Shown: piece by piece, positions 25,518 through 34,590 of the stretch
Numbering within the stretch: the stretch's first letter is position 1
Layout: each line of letters starts with the position of its first letter
Assembly (NCBI RefSeq): GCF_003501885.1
Contig: NZ_QWFA01000036.1
Coordinates: 50,052 to 114,051 of the forward strand
Length of the DNA: 64,000 bases
Direction of reading: 5' to 3'
Source of the DNA: Streptomyces globisporus
GTDB lineage: Bacteria; Actinomycetota; Actinomycetes; Streptomycetales; Streptomycetaceae
Notes under the pieces: model-generated
What the model saw: the letters and a program-made list of their open reading frames with translations, nothing else
The model's database searches: none
Told to the model about the DNA's origin: nothing
Made by a program: the position numbers and the translations under genes

Positions 25518-26876
25518 ATGGAATTCCAGTTGCTCGGACCGTTCAACGTCCTCCACCAAGGCCGCCCGGTGGACACCGGTCTGCGCCGTCAGGAACGGTG
25601 CCTGCTGGCGGTCCTCGCCCTGGAGGCGGACCGGGCCGTTCCGACCGGGCGGCTCATCGACCTGCTCTGGAACGGCGAGGGCCCGGCCGGGGCCCGGTCC
25701 ACCCTCCACACCTACGTCGGCAGGCTCCGCGCCGCCCTCGGGCCCGACGGCGTCCACGTCGAGACGCGCAACGACGGCTACCTCCTCCGCCCCGACGGAC
25801 ACCTGATCGACACCCGGGCCTTCGAGGACGGTGTACGGGAGGCCGCGGCGGCCGTGGGCGACGAGGAGCGGGTGCTCCGCTACGACCGGGCGCTGACGCT
25901 GTGGCGGGGCGAACTGCTGGCGGACGTCGCGGACGCGTCCCTGCGCGACCGGATCGGGCAACGGCTCGCCGCCCTGCGGCTGTCCGCGGCGGAGGAGCGC
26001 GCCCGGCTCCTGCTCTCACTGGGGCGGCACGAGCGGGTCGCCGCCGAGCTGCCGCCGCTCGCCGAGGAGCACCCCGAACGGGAACGCCTCGTCGCCGACA
26101 GCATGCTCGCCCTGCACCGCAGCGGCCGGTCCGCCGACGCGCTGCGCCTCTACCGGTCCGTGCGCGGCACCCTGCGGTCCGCCTTCGACGCCGAGCCGGG
26201 GCGGGACCTGCGGACCCTGTACGACCGGGTGCGCCGGGACGACCCGGCGCTGCGGCGGGCCGAGACGCCCACGTACGCGGTGCGGGTGCGCGGGGAGTGG
26301 CTGCCCTTGAACACCGGCGGGGACCCCGCCCTGGAGTTCTGCAACACGTACGCCGGGTGGGGCGGCGAGCGGCTGCCCGGCTCGGAGTGGCTGCGCGGCT
26401 ACCGCACGTTCGCCATCTGGGCCGGGCACCTGGATCTCCTCGACGACCGTACGGTCACCCGGCTGCTGCGGAGGGCGCAGGAGCGGCCGGAGGAGGCGAG
26501 CGCCGTGCTGGAAGGAGCGCGGGAGTTCCGGGGGGCGCTGTACGGGTGCCTCGTGGGCGAGCCTCGAGTGGGTGAGGGCCGTGGCGGGGGCTTCGGGCGG
26601 GTCGCCGAGGTGGTCCAGGAGGCCATGCGCCAGGCCGTCTTCGTCCGGGGCGAGGACGGCCTCGGGCGCTGGAGCCCGCACCCGGATTCCGGGCTCCGGC
26701 TGCCGCTGCACGCCGTGGCCCAGCGCGCCGCGGACCTGCTCGCCGACCCCCGCCGCCTCACCGTTCGGTCCTGTCCGGGACAGGACTGCGGGTGGCTGTT
26801 CCTCGACGCGGGCGGCCGGCGCCGCTGGTGCAGCCTGGGGGTGTGCGGGCGGCCGGGGGCGGAGGGGGCGTCGTAA
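25518..26876 (+). CDS. SARP-type BTAD regulator fused to an ABATE/CGNR zinc-finger module
   Basis: The 452-residue protein starts MEFQLLGPFNVLHQGRPVD, an OmpR/PhoB-like winged helix of SARP regulators (about 1-95). A BTAD helical-repeat domain follows (about 100-255: FEDGVREAA, LLLSLGRHERVAAELPPLAEEHPERERLVADSMLALHRSGR). A different module begins at about 275: GDPALEFCNTYAGW (ABATE-like) and a C-terminal zinc ribbon with C-x4-C pairs (RSCPGQDC and WCSLGVCG). In ordinary CGNR proteins the ribbon ends CGNR plus a basic tail; here it ends CGRPGAEGAS. All four Cys remain. Both halves are DNA-binding types, so this is probably a regulator with two DNA contacts. Confidence 0.85.
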   Translation: MEFQLLGPFNVLHQGRPVDTGLRRQERCLLAVLALEADRAVPTGRLIDLLWNGEGPAGARSTLHTYVGRLRAALGPDGVHVETRNDGYLLRPDGHLIDTRAFEDGVREAAAAVGDEERVLRYDRALTLWRGELLADVADASLRDRIGQRLAALRLSAAEERARLLLSLGRHERVAAELPPLAEEHPERERLVADSMLALHRSGRSADALRLYRSVRGTLRSAFDAEPGRDLRTLYDRVRRDDPALRRAETPTYAVRVRGEWLPLNTGGDPALEFCNTYAGWGGERLPGSEWLRGYRTFAIWAGHLDLLDDRTVTRLLRRAQERPEEASAVLEGAREFRGALYGCLVGEPRVGEGRGGGFGRVAEVVQEAMRQAVFVRGEDGLGRWSPHPDSGLRLPLHAVAQRAADLLADPRRLTVRSCPGQDCGWLFLDAGGRRRWCSLGVCGRPGAEGAS

Positions 26877-26998
26877 AAAGGATGCGGGCGGTGTGTCGAT
26901 CGGGCCCGGTCCCGTTCGTCGTCATGGTGTAAGCCAGCCCCGAGGGCTGGGACCACAGGGGACCGGACAAGGGTCCCGACAGACGACAGGAGCCGATC

Positions 26999-27349
26999 AT
27001 GAAGTACATGCTGCTGATCCACAGCGGGGCCGTCGACGAGCAGGGCGGCGCGCCCTCGTGCACCGTCGAGGACTGGATGGCCTACGACAAGGCCGTACGC
27101 GACGCCGGGATCCACGTCTCCGGGGAGTCGCTGGCCGACCTGGTGACCGCGACCACCGTGCGGGTCTCGCCCACGGGGGAGCGGACCGTGACGGACGGGC
27201 CGTTCGCCGAGACCAGGGAGCTGTTGGGCGGGTTCCTCGTGATCGACGTGCCCGACCTCGACGCCGCCCTCGACTGGGCCGCGCGCTGTCCCGGGTCGCG
27301 CGACGGCGGGGCGGTCGTCGTCCGGCCGGTCGCGGATTTCGGAGCCTGA
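26999..27349 (+). CDS. YciI family (DGPF) protein
   Basis: The 116-residue protein has the YCII/DGPF signature: MKYMLLIHSGA at the start and TVTDGPFAETRELLGGFLVIDVPDLDAALDWAARCP, then GGAVVVRPV. Proteins of this type almost always precede an ECF sigma factor gene with a C-terminal helical domain, as here with a 5-base gap. The biochemical role is unclear. A good GACAGGAG ribosome site precedes the ATG. Confidence 0.92.
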   Translation: MKYMLLIHSGAVDEQGGAPSCTVEDWMAYDKAVRDAGIHVSGESLADLVTATTVRVSPTGERTVTDGPFAETRELLGGFLVIDVPDLDAALDWAARCPGSRDGGAVVVRPVADFGA

Positions 27350-27354
27350 GAGCG

Positions 27355-28745
27355 GTGGCGGACGAGGACCTTCCGGCGGTCGGCGGGGCCGCCGAAGCCG
27401 TCGAGGCGGTGTTCCGGGAGGAGCGCGGGCTGCTGCTCGCCTCCCTCGTCCGCCGGTTCGGAGACCTGGACCTGGCCGAGGAGGTGACGTCCGAGGCGAT
27501 CGAGGCGGCGTTGCGCCACTGGCCCGCCGGGGGCGTCCCCGCCCGGCCCGGGGCCTGGCTGCTCACGACCGCGCGGCGCAAGGCCGTGGACCGGCTGCGG
27601 CGCGACCAGGCGTACGCGGCCCGGCTCGCCGTCCTCCGGGCCGACGCGGAACGGGACGAGGCCCTCGCGCCCGCTGCCGACGCCACCGGGGCCGGTGAAC
27701 TGCCGGACGAGCGGCTCCAGTTGTTCTTCACCTGCACGCACCCGGCCCTCGCCGCGGAGGACCGTACCGCCCTCACCCTGCGCTGCCTCGCCGGGCTCAC
27801 CACACCGGAGGTGGCCCGTGCCTTCCTCGTGCCGACGGCGACCATGGCCCAGCGCATCGTGCGGGCGAAGAAGAAGATCCGCGAGGCCCGGATCCCGTTC
27901 CGGGTGCCCGGACCCGACGAATTGCCGGAGCGGCTGCCCGGGGTGCTCCAGGTCGTCTACTCGGTGTTCACCGAGGGGTACGCGGCCAGCTCGGGCCCCC
28001 GTCTCCAGCGGCTCGACCTGGCGGAGGAGGCGGTCCGCCTCGCCCGGATACTGCGCCGCCTGCTGCCCGCCGTCCGCGCGTCGCGCCGGGCGTGGACGAG
28101 GAGCAGCAGCGCGAGGAGCCCGGCGGTCTCCCGTTCGGCGGGCAGCAGGCGGCGCAGTATCCGGGCGAGGCGGACCGCCTCGAGGCCGCCGGGCTCCTCC
28201 GGGAGACCGCCGGGCTCCTCGCGCTGCTGCTCCTCGTCCACGCCCGGCGCGACGCGCGGACGGGCCCGGAGGGCGAGCCGGTGCTCCTGGAGGGGCAGGA
28301 CCGGGGGCGCTGGGACCGGGCGATGATCGAGGAGGGCCGTGACCTGGTGGTCCAGGCGCTGACCGGCGGACCGGCCGGGCCCTACGGGGTGCAGGCGGCC
28401 ATCGCCGCCCTGCACGACGAGGCGGCCGACGTGGAGTCCACGGACTGGGTGCAGATCGTGGCCCTGTACGACGTGCTGCTCGCCCTCACGCCGTCCCCCG
28501 TGGTGGCGGTGAACCGCGCCGTGGCGGTGGCGATGCGGGACGGGCCGGGGGCCGGGCTCGCGCTGCTGGACGCGTTGGCGGGGGAGCCGAGGCTGCGCAC
28601 GTACCCGCCGTACGCGGTGGCCCGGGGGGATCTGCTGACCCGGCTGGGGCGGAAGGGGGAGGCGGCGGTCGCGTACCGGGAGGCGCTGGAGGCGGCGGGC
28701 ACCGAGCCGGAGCGGGCGGCGCTGCGGCGGAAGCTGGGGGAGTAG
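27355..28745 (+). pseudogene. ECF sigma factor with DUF6596-like domain, split by an inverted duplication
   Basis: The frame opens at GTG 27355 with sigma region 2 (AVEAVFREERGLLLASLVRRFGDLDLAEEV) and region 4 (ALTLRCLAGLTTPEVARAFLVP, MAQRIVRAKKKIREA). It breaks at about 28072, and a second frame (from about 28200) continues with LLLVHARRDARTGPEGEPVL and a complete C-terminal helical domain. Between them lies an exact reverse-complement copy of the junction region. Removing a net 125 bases restores one 421-codon frame of normal family length. As written the gene cannot make the full protein. This is either a real mutation or an assembly fault. Confidence 0.85.
28027..28261. repeat. templated inverted segment in the sigma gene
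   Basis: Left arm 28027-28072 (46 bases) is a perfect inverted match of 28136-28181. Segment 28072-28133 (62 bases) is a perfect inverted match of 28200-28261. The middle is therefore the reverse complement of the original contiguous sequence (left + AA + right). A partial extra copy of the right arm's start lies at 28182-28199. Confidence 0.95.
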
Positions 28746-28846
28746 GCGGGGGCGGGCCCGGCATCTCCGTCCTCCCGGGCTCCCCGCGCCTTTTCCCTGT
28801 CGTTTCCCCTTCGGCCAAAAGGGGCGCGATGGCCGGAATCCGCATC

Positions 28847-28875
28847 TTGACCCGCTCATGACATGACTCCATCCT
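28847..28875 (+). promoter_or_regulatory. possible promoter of the carboxypeptidase gene
   Basis: TTGACC (28847-28852), a 17-base spacer and CATCCT (28870-28875) lie about 55 bases before the start. The -35 is good and the -10 mediocre. Confidence 0.4.
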
Positions 28876-28929
28876 GTGCCCGTCGCACAGCTCCACCCCC
28901 CCACCCCGACGGACCCAGGAGACGCCAGC

Positions 28930-30303
28930 ATGCGACTTGTCACCCCACGGACCTCCCGGCCGAGAACCCGGCCTGCGAGGACCCGCCGCAACACCGCCCT
29001 AGCCGTTCTGCTCGCCCTCGGCCTCGCGGCCCCCGCGACCGCCGTGGCCACCGCCGAGCCCTCCGCCCCGAACGCGGCCGTCGCCGCCGACGAGCGGGTG
29101 CTCCAGTACGAGATCGCCGGGCGCACCACCCCCGCCGCCCGCACCGACATCGCCCGCGCGGGCGTCTCGATCGACGAGGTGCACGACCACGGCATCGTGA
29201 TCACCGCGGACGCCGCCCAGGCCAAGAAGCTCCGGGCGCGCGGGCACACCCTGGAGGCCCTGCCCGCGCCCGACGCCCACGCGCATGCCCATGCGGCGGA
29301 CGGCGTCGGCGTCCAGGACTTCCCGCCCGCCGACTCCCGCTACCACAACTACGCCGAGATGACGGCGGCGATCGACGCCCGCATCGCCGCGAACCCGTCG
29401 ATCATGAGCAAGCGGGTCATCGGCAAGACGTACCAGGGCCGGGACATCATCGCCGTCAAGGTCAGCGACAACGTCGGTACCGACGAGGCCGAGCCCGAGG
29501 TCCTGTTCACCGCCCACCAGCACGCCCGTGAGCACCTGACCGTGGAGATGTCGCTCTACCTGCTGCGCGAGTTCGCCGCCGGCTACGGCACCGACTCCCG
29601 GATCACGCAGGCGGTCAACGGCCGTGAGCTGTGGATCGTGCCGGACATGAACCCGGACGGCGGCGAGTACGACATCGCCTCCGGCTCGTACCGCAGTTGG
29701 CGCAAGAACCGGCAGCCCAACTCCGGCTCCAGCGCGATCGGCACCGACCTCAACCGCAACTGGGCCTACAAGTGGGGCTGCTGCGGCGGATCCTCCTCCA
29801 GCCCGTCCTCGGACACCTACCGCGGCCGGGCCGCCGAGTCCGCGCCCGAGACGAAGGTCGTCGCGGACTTCGTGCGCAGCCGGGTGGTCGGCGGCAAGCA
29901 GCAGATCACGGCGGCCATCGACTTCCACACGTACAGCGAACTGGTGCTGTGGCCCTTCGGCTACACGTACAACGACACCGCCCCCGGCATGACCGCCGAC
30001 GACCGCAACGCGTTCGCGGCCGTCGGCCGGAAGATGGCGGCGAGCAACGGCTACACCGCCGAGCAGTCCAGCGACCTGTACATCACCGACGGGTCGATCG
30101 ACGACTGGCTGTGGGGCTCGCAGAAGATCTTCGGCTACACCTTCGAGATGTATCCGCGCTCGGCCTCCGGCGGCGGCTTCTACCCGCCCGACGAGGTCAT
30201 CGAACGCGAGACCTCCCGCAACCGGGACGCGGTGCTGCAACTGATCGAGAACGCGGACTGCATGTACCGGTCGATCGGCAAGGAGGCGCAGTACTGCTCC
30301 TAG
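28930..30303 (+). CDS. secreted M14 family zinc carboxypeptidase
   Basis: The 457-residue exoenzyme has an Arg-rich N-terminus, a hydrophobic signal core ([11 protein letters not shown], about 23-35) and a likely cleavage near ATA. A propeptide-like region extends to about residue 135. The M14 domain follows: zinc ligands H198 and E201 (QHARE) and H333 (DFHTYSE), and catalytic E406 (TFEMYP). It resembles carboxypeptidase T/SG types that trim peptides outside the cell. ATG 28930 follows CCAGGAGACGCC. A clear terminator follows. Confidence 0.94.
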   Translation: MRLVTPRTSRPRTRPARTRRNTALAVLLALGLAAPATAVATAEPSAPNAAVAADERVLQYEIAGRTTPAARTDIARAGVSIDEVHDHGIVITADAAQAKKLRARGHTLEALPAPDAHAHAHAADGVGVQDFPPADSRYHNYAEMTAAIDARIAANPSIMSKRVIGKTYQGRDIIAVKVSDNVGTDEAEPEVLFTAHQHAREHLTVEMSLYLLREFAAGYGTDSRITQAVNGRELWIVPDMNPDGGEYDIASGSYRSWRKNRQPNSGSSAIGTDLNRNWAYKWGCCGGSSSSPSSDTYRGRAAESAPETKVVADFVRSRVVGGKQQITAAIDFHTYSELVLWPFGYTYNDTAPGMTADDRNAFAAVGRKMAASNGYTAEQSSDLYITDGSIDDWLWGSQKIFGYTFEMYPRSASGGGFYPPDEVIERETSRNRDAVLQLIENADCMYRSIGKEAQYCS

Positions 30304-30336
30304 ACCAGGACCCGTAAGGGGCCGAGGAGCGGAACA

Positions 30337-30381
30337 GCGGGCCGCGCCGGGCGGTGTGACATGCCGCCGGGCGCGGCCCGC
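30337..30381 (+). terminator. terminator after the carboxypeptidase gene
   Basis: An 18-bp stem with one mismatch (30337-30354 with 30364-30381) closes a 9-base loop 34 bases past the stop. It isolates glmS from upstream transcription. Confidence 0.8.
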
Positions 30382-30418
30382 CCTGCCGTGGAGCCGCCTC
30401 CGGCCTTATGGTGCCGCT

Positions 30419-32266
30419 ATGTGCGGAATCGTGGGTTATGTCGGTATGCAGTCGGCGCAGGACGTCGTCGTCGCAGGACTCAAGCGCCTCGAATACCGGG
30501 GCTACGACTCGGCGGGTGTCGCCGTTCTCGCGGACGGCGGGCTCGCCGCCGCGAAGAAGGCGGGCAAGCTCGTCAATCTGGAGAAGGAGCTGGGCGACCG
30601 GCCGCTGCCCGCCGGGCGGACCGGGATCGGGCACACCCGGTGGGCGACGCACGGGGCGCCGACCGACGTCAACGCCCATCCGCATCTCGACAACGCGGGC
30701 CGGGTCGCCGTCGTGCACAACGGGATCATCGAGAACTTCGCGGCCCTGCGGCGGGAGCTGACCGGGCGCGGGCACGCCCTGGAGTCGGAGACGGACACCG
30801 AGGTCGTCGGGCATCTGCTGGCCGAGGCGTTCTCGGCGGGCGGGGACCTCGCGGACGCCATGCGGGAGGTGTGCCGGCGGCTGGAGGGGGCCTTCACCCT
30901 CGTCGCCGTGCACGCGGACCAGCCGGACGTCGTCGTCGGCGCGCGGCGCAACTCGCCGCTCGTCGTGGGCGTCGGGCAGGACGAGTGGTTCCTCGCCTCC
31001 GACGTCGCCGCCTTCATCGCCCACACCCGCTCCGCGATCGAGCTGGGCCAGGACCAGGTCGTCGAGCTGAGCCCCGAGGGCGTCACCGTCACCGGATTCG
31101 ACGGGGAGCCCGCCGACGTACGGGAGTACCACGTCGACTGGGACGCCTCCGCCGCCGAGAAGGGCGGCTACGCCTCCTTCATGCTCAAGGAGATCGCCGA
31201 CCAGCCCCAGGCCGTCGCCGACACCCTCCTCGGCCGGGTCGACGGCGAGGGCGCGCTCCACCTCGACGAGGTCCGCATCCCGGACGTCGAACTCCGCGAG
31301 GTCGACAAGGTCGTCATCGTCGCCTGCGGCACCGCGTTCCACGCCGGGATGATCGCCAAGTACGCCATCGAGCACTGGACCCGGCTGCCCTGCGAGACCG
31401 AGCTGGCCAGCGAGTTCCGCTACCGCGATCCGATCCTCGACCAGCGCACCCTCGTCGTCGCCATCTCCCAGTCCGGCGAGACCATGGACACCCTGATGGC
31501 CCTCCGGCACGCCCGCGAACAGGGCGCGAAGGTGCTCGCCATCTGCAACACCAACGGCTCGACGATCCCGCGCGAATCCGACGCCGTGCTCTACACGCAC
31601 GCCGGACCCGAAGTCGCCGTCGCCTCCACCAAGGCCTTCCTCACCCAGCTCGTCGCCTGCTACCTCGTCGCCCTCTACCTCGGCCAGGTGCGCGGCACGA
31701 AATGGGGCGACGAGATCCGTACGGTGGTGCGTCAGCTCTCCGCGATCTCCGCCGAGGTCGAGAGCGTCCTCACCACCATGGAGCCCGTCCGCGAACTGGC
31801 CCGCTCCCTCGCCCACCACGACACCGTCCTCTTCGTCGGCCGGCACGTCGGCTACCCCGTCGCCCTCGAAGGCGCGCTCAAGCTCAAGGAACTCGCCTAC
31901 ATGCACGCCGAGGGGTTCGCGGCCGGCGAGCTCAAGCACGGGCCCATCGCGCTCATCGAGGAGGGCCTCCCGGTCGTCGTCATCGTCCCCTCACCGCGCG
32001 GGCGTTCCGTCCTCCACGACAAGATCGTCTCCAACATCCAGGAGATCCGGGCCCGGGGCGCGCTCACCATCGTCGTCGCCGAGGAGGGCGACGACGCCGT
32101 CCTCCCGTACGCCGACCACCTCATCACCGTCCCCGCAACGCCTACGCTGCTTCAGCCGCTGGTCGCCACCGTGCCGCTCCAGGTCTTCGCCTGCGAGCTC
32201 GCGACGGCCCGCGGCAACGAAGTGGACCAGCCGCGCAATCTGGCGAAGTCCGTGACCGTGGAGTGA
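30419..32266 (+). CDS. glmS: glutamine-fructose-6-phosphate aminotransferase (isomerizing)
   Basis: GlmS makes glucosamine-6-phosphate, the entry to UDP-GlcNAc and peptidoglycan. The 615-residue protein has the N-terminal glutaminase nucleophile C2 (MCGIVGYVG) and HTRWATHGAP near residue 75. Two SIS domains follow, with ACGTAFHAGM, ISQSGETMDT and ELKHGPIALI, and the C-terminal ends NLAKSVTVE. There is no glmS ribozyme in the short upstream region. The ATG lacks a Shine-Dalgarno sequence, and TATGGT (30407-30412) ends 6 bases before it, which suggests a leaderless transcript. Product goes to GlmM at 15822. Confidence 0.97.
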   Translation: MCGIVGYVGMQSAQDVVVAGLKRLEYRGYDSAGVAVLADGGLAAAKKAGKLVNLEKELGDRPLPAGRTGIGHTRWATHGAPTDVNAHPHLDNAGRVAVVHNGIIENFAALRRELTGRGHALESETDTEVVGHLLAEAFSAGGDLADAMREVCRRLEGAFTLVAVHADQPDVVVGARRNSPLVVGVGQDEWFLASDVAAFIAHTRSAIELGQDQVVELSPEGVTVTGFDGEPADVREYHVDWDASAAEKGGYASFMLKEIADQPQAVADTLLGRVDGEGALHLDEVRIPDVELREVDKVVIVACGTAFHAGMIAKYAIEHWTRLPCETELASEFRYRDPILDQRTLVVAISQSGETMDTLMALRHAREQGAKVLAICNTNGSTIPRESDAVLYTHAGPEVAVASTKAFLTQLVACYLVALYLGQVRGTKWGDEIRTVVRQLSAISAEVESVLTTMEPVRELARSLAHHDTVLFVGRHVGYPVALEGALKLKELAYMHAEGFAAGELKHGPIALIEEGLPVVVIVPSPRGRSVLHDKIVSNIQEIRARGALTIVVAEEGDDAVLPYADHLITVPATPTLLQPLVATVPLQVFACELATARGNEVDQPRNLAKSVTVE

Positions 32267-32301
32267 GCGAGTGAGCAAGTGAGCGAGCGAGGGTGGGGGC
32301 C

Positions 32302-32670
32302 GTGATCATTGGGGTCGGCATCGACGTGGCCGAGATCGAGCGCTTCGGCGCGGCGCTGGAGCGTACGCCCCAGCTGGCCGAACGCCTCTTCGTCGGCAGC
32401 GAGCTGACGCTGCCGAGCGGCGAGCGGCGCGGGATCGCCTCGCTCGCCGCCCGGTTCGCCGCGAAGGAGGCCCTGGCCAAGGCGCTCGGCGCACCGGGCG
32501 GGCTGCTCTGGAGCGACGCGGAGGTCTGGGTCGAGGAGAGCGGGCAGCCCCGGCTGCGGGTCAGCGGCACGGTCGCCGCCCGCGCCGCCGAACTGGGCGT
32601 ACGGGGCTGGCACGTCTCGCTCAGCCACGACGCGGGGGTGGCGTCGGCGGTGGTGATCGCGGAGGGGTGA
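32302..32670 (+). CDS. acpS: holo-[acyl-carrier-protein] synthase
   Basis: AcpS transfers 4'-phosphopantetheine from CoA to acyl carrier protein. The 122-residue protein has the magnesium Asp in [14 protein letters not shown], the [13 protein letters not shown] helix with the second metal residue, and [19 protein letters not shown] at the end. I prefer GTG 32302 (GAGGG about 9 bases before) to GTG 32293. It may be cotranscribed with glmS, separated by 35 bases of a simple GAGT/GAGC repeat. It depends on CoA from the CoaA pathway. Confidence 0.93.
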   Translation: MIIGVGIDVAEIERFGAALERTPQLAERLFVGSELTLPSGERRGIASLAARFAAKEALAKALGAPGGLLWSDAEVWVEESGQPRLRVSGTVAARAAELGVRGWHVSLSHDAGVASAVVIAEG

Positions 32671-32703
32671 GCGCGCCCGGTGCCCCTCGCGGTGTGCCGC
32701 CGT

Positions 32704-32767
32704 GTCGGCCTTCGTCGTCGTGGGGACATCGCGCAGTCGGCCTTCGTCGTCGCGGAGGCATCGCGCA
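32704..32767 (+). repeat. tandem 32-bp repeat after acpS
   Basis: Two adjacent 32-base units (32704-32735 and 32736-32767; GTCGGCCTTCGTCGTCG at the start of each) differ at three positions. A degenerate third copy starts at 32768. CTCGCGGAGGGGTGAGCG at 32809 repeats the acpS stop region (32658-32673). The acpS-nnr spacer thus looks built by local duplication. Confidence 0.8.
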
Positions 32768-32896
32768 CTCGGCCTCCGTCGCCGCGCGGCGCGCCTCGGC
32801 CGTCGCCCTCGCGGAGGGGTGAGCGCCCGCACCGATGAACTCCGCCACGCCCCACGACGCTGGCGTCCCGCCCCGTGATCGCGGAGGGTTGGACCC

Positions 32897-34256
32897 ATGC
32901 GACGTGCCTACAGCGTGGAGACCGTACGGGCCGCCGAGGCCGCCCTCATGCAACGCCTGCCCGAGGGTGCGCTCATGCAGCGCGCCGCCGCCGGGCTCGC
33001 CGCCGCCTGCGGCGATCTGCTGCGGCGCAACGGGCGGGTGTACGGGTCCCGGGTCCTGCTCCTCGTCGGCAGCGGCGACAACGGCGGTGACGCGCTCCAC
33101 GCGGGCGCCCGCCTCGCCCGCCGGGGCGCGGGCGTGCGGGCCCTGCTGCTCGCCCCCGACCGGGCCCACCCCGGCGGGCTCGCCGCGTTCCGCGCCGCCG
33201 GGGGACAGGTCGTCGACGGGCCGGACGGGCTCGGCGTGCTCGACCTCGTCGTGGACGGCATCACCGGGATCGGCGGGCGCGGCGGGCTGCGCGAGGACGC
33301 CACCGAGCTGGTGCACACGGTGACCCGGGACCGTACGCCGGTGATCTCCGTCGACCTGCCGAGCGGGGTCGAGGCCGACACCGGGGAGGTGCACGGCGAG
33401 GCCGTCCGGGCCGACGCCACCGTCACCTTCGGGACGTACGCCGGACCTGGAGGCGCTCCAGTACGCGGACGTGGCCGCGCTGCTGCCGGTGCCGGGCGCG
33501 GAGAGCGACAAGTACCGGCGTGGCGTCGTCGGCGTCGTCGCCGGGTCCGAGTGCTACCCGGGCGCCGCCGTCCTCGCCGTCGCGGGCGCGCTGCGCGGCG
33601 GGGCCGGGGCCGTGCGGTACGTCGGACCGGGCGCGGACGCGGTGATCGCCCGGTTCCCCGAGGCGCTGGTGCACGCCGGGCCGCCGTCGAAGGCCGGGCG
33701 GGTGCAGGCCTGGGTGGTCGGGCCGGGGCTCGGGGACGGGCGGGGAGCGGAATCCGCCGTCGCCGACGTGCTGGCCGCCGACGTGCCCGTGCTCGTCGAC
33801 GCGGACGGGCTGCGGCTGCTGGACGCCGAGACCGTACGGACCAGGACCGCCCCGACCGTCCTCACCCCGCACGCGGGGGAGGCCGCCGCGCTGCTCGGCA
33901 CGGCCCGCGAGGAAGTCGAGTCCGGGCGGCTCACCGCCGTGCGCGAACTGGCCGCCCGCTACCGAGCCACCGTGCTCCTCAAGGGCTCCACCACCCTGAT
34001 CGCGGAGGCCCGCGACACCCCCGTACGGGTCAACCCGACCGGCACGTCCTGGCTCGCCACGGCGGGCAGCGGCGACGTCCTCTCCGGTCTCACCGGCTCC
34101 CTGCTCGCGGCCGGGCTCGCCCCGCGCGACGCCGCGTCCGTGGGCGCCTATCTGCACGGGCTCGCCGCCCGGCACGGCTCCGACGGGGCCCCGGTCTCCG
34201 CCCAGGACGTCGCCGACGGCATCCCGGCGGCCTGGCGCGACGTGCGGGCGGGGTGA
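32897..34256 (+). pseudogene. nnr: bifunctional NAD(P)H-hydrate epimerase/dehydratase, frameshifted
   Basis: The normal protein repairs hydrated NAD(P)H: the N-terminal epimerase (NnrE) and the C-terminal ADP-dependent dehydratase (NnrD). The epimerase part reads MRRAYSVETVRAAEAAL, GSGDNGGDALHAG, DLVVDGITGIGGRGGL and ISVDLPSGVEADTGEV. At about 33437 (TVTFGTY) the frame is lost. The dehydratase resumes in another frame with DLEALQYADVAALLP, KYRRGVVGVVAGS and NPTGTSWLATAGSGDVLSG, ending at 34256. About 30 residues that normally join the halves are missing together with the shift, so a deletion is implied. Both halves look otherwise intact. Confidence 0.88.
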
Positions 34257-34265
34257 GGCCGGGCG

Positions 34266-34530
34266 ATGGTGGAGAACGTGAGGGAATCCGTACGCGTACG
34301 CAGGGCCTACGACCCGGTCGAGGACGACGACGGCACCCGGGTGCTGGTCGACCGGCTCTGGCCTGGTCGACCCGCTGGACGACCCGCCCCACACGGAAGC
34401 GGTCGGGCAGCTGGCCGCTCTCGTGCGCAAGGGCGGCCCGGTCACCCTGATCACCGCCGCCAAGGACGTCGCCGACAGCCATGTCCCGGTGCTGGTCGAC
34501 CACCTCAAGCATGTGATGAAACGTACATAA
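34266..34530 (+). pseudogene. DUF488 family protein gene with internal deletion
   Basis: The start reads [26 protein letters not shown], the typical DUF488 N-terminus. Directly after it the frame changes to one reading [20 protein letters not shown], then [26 protein letters not shown] and a TAA at 34528. The middle of the domain, normally about 50 residues containing the RGL...W.K..APS region, is absent. CTGGTCGACC-type sequence flanks the join on both sides (34344 and 34363), so deletion between short direct repeats is a likely mechanism. The product as written is not functional. Confidence 0.8.
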
Positions 34531-34590
34531 GTCCGGATACCGGCGTGCGCTGCCGGGGAGGCGGCGGACGCCTCTGAGAGACTGGGCGCG

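Noticed and set aside
32264..32292. GAGTGAGC-type simple repeat between glmS and acpS
   Set aside because: It is a short low-complexity run with no symmetry; it may just carry purine-rich ribosome-site sequence.
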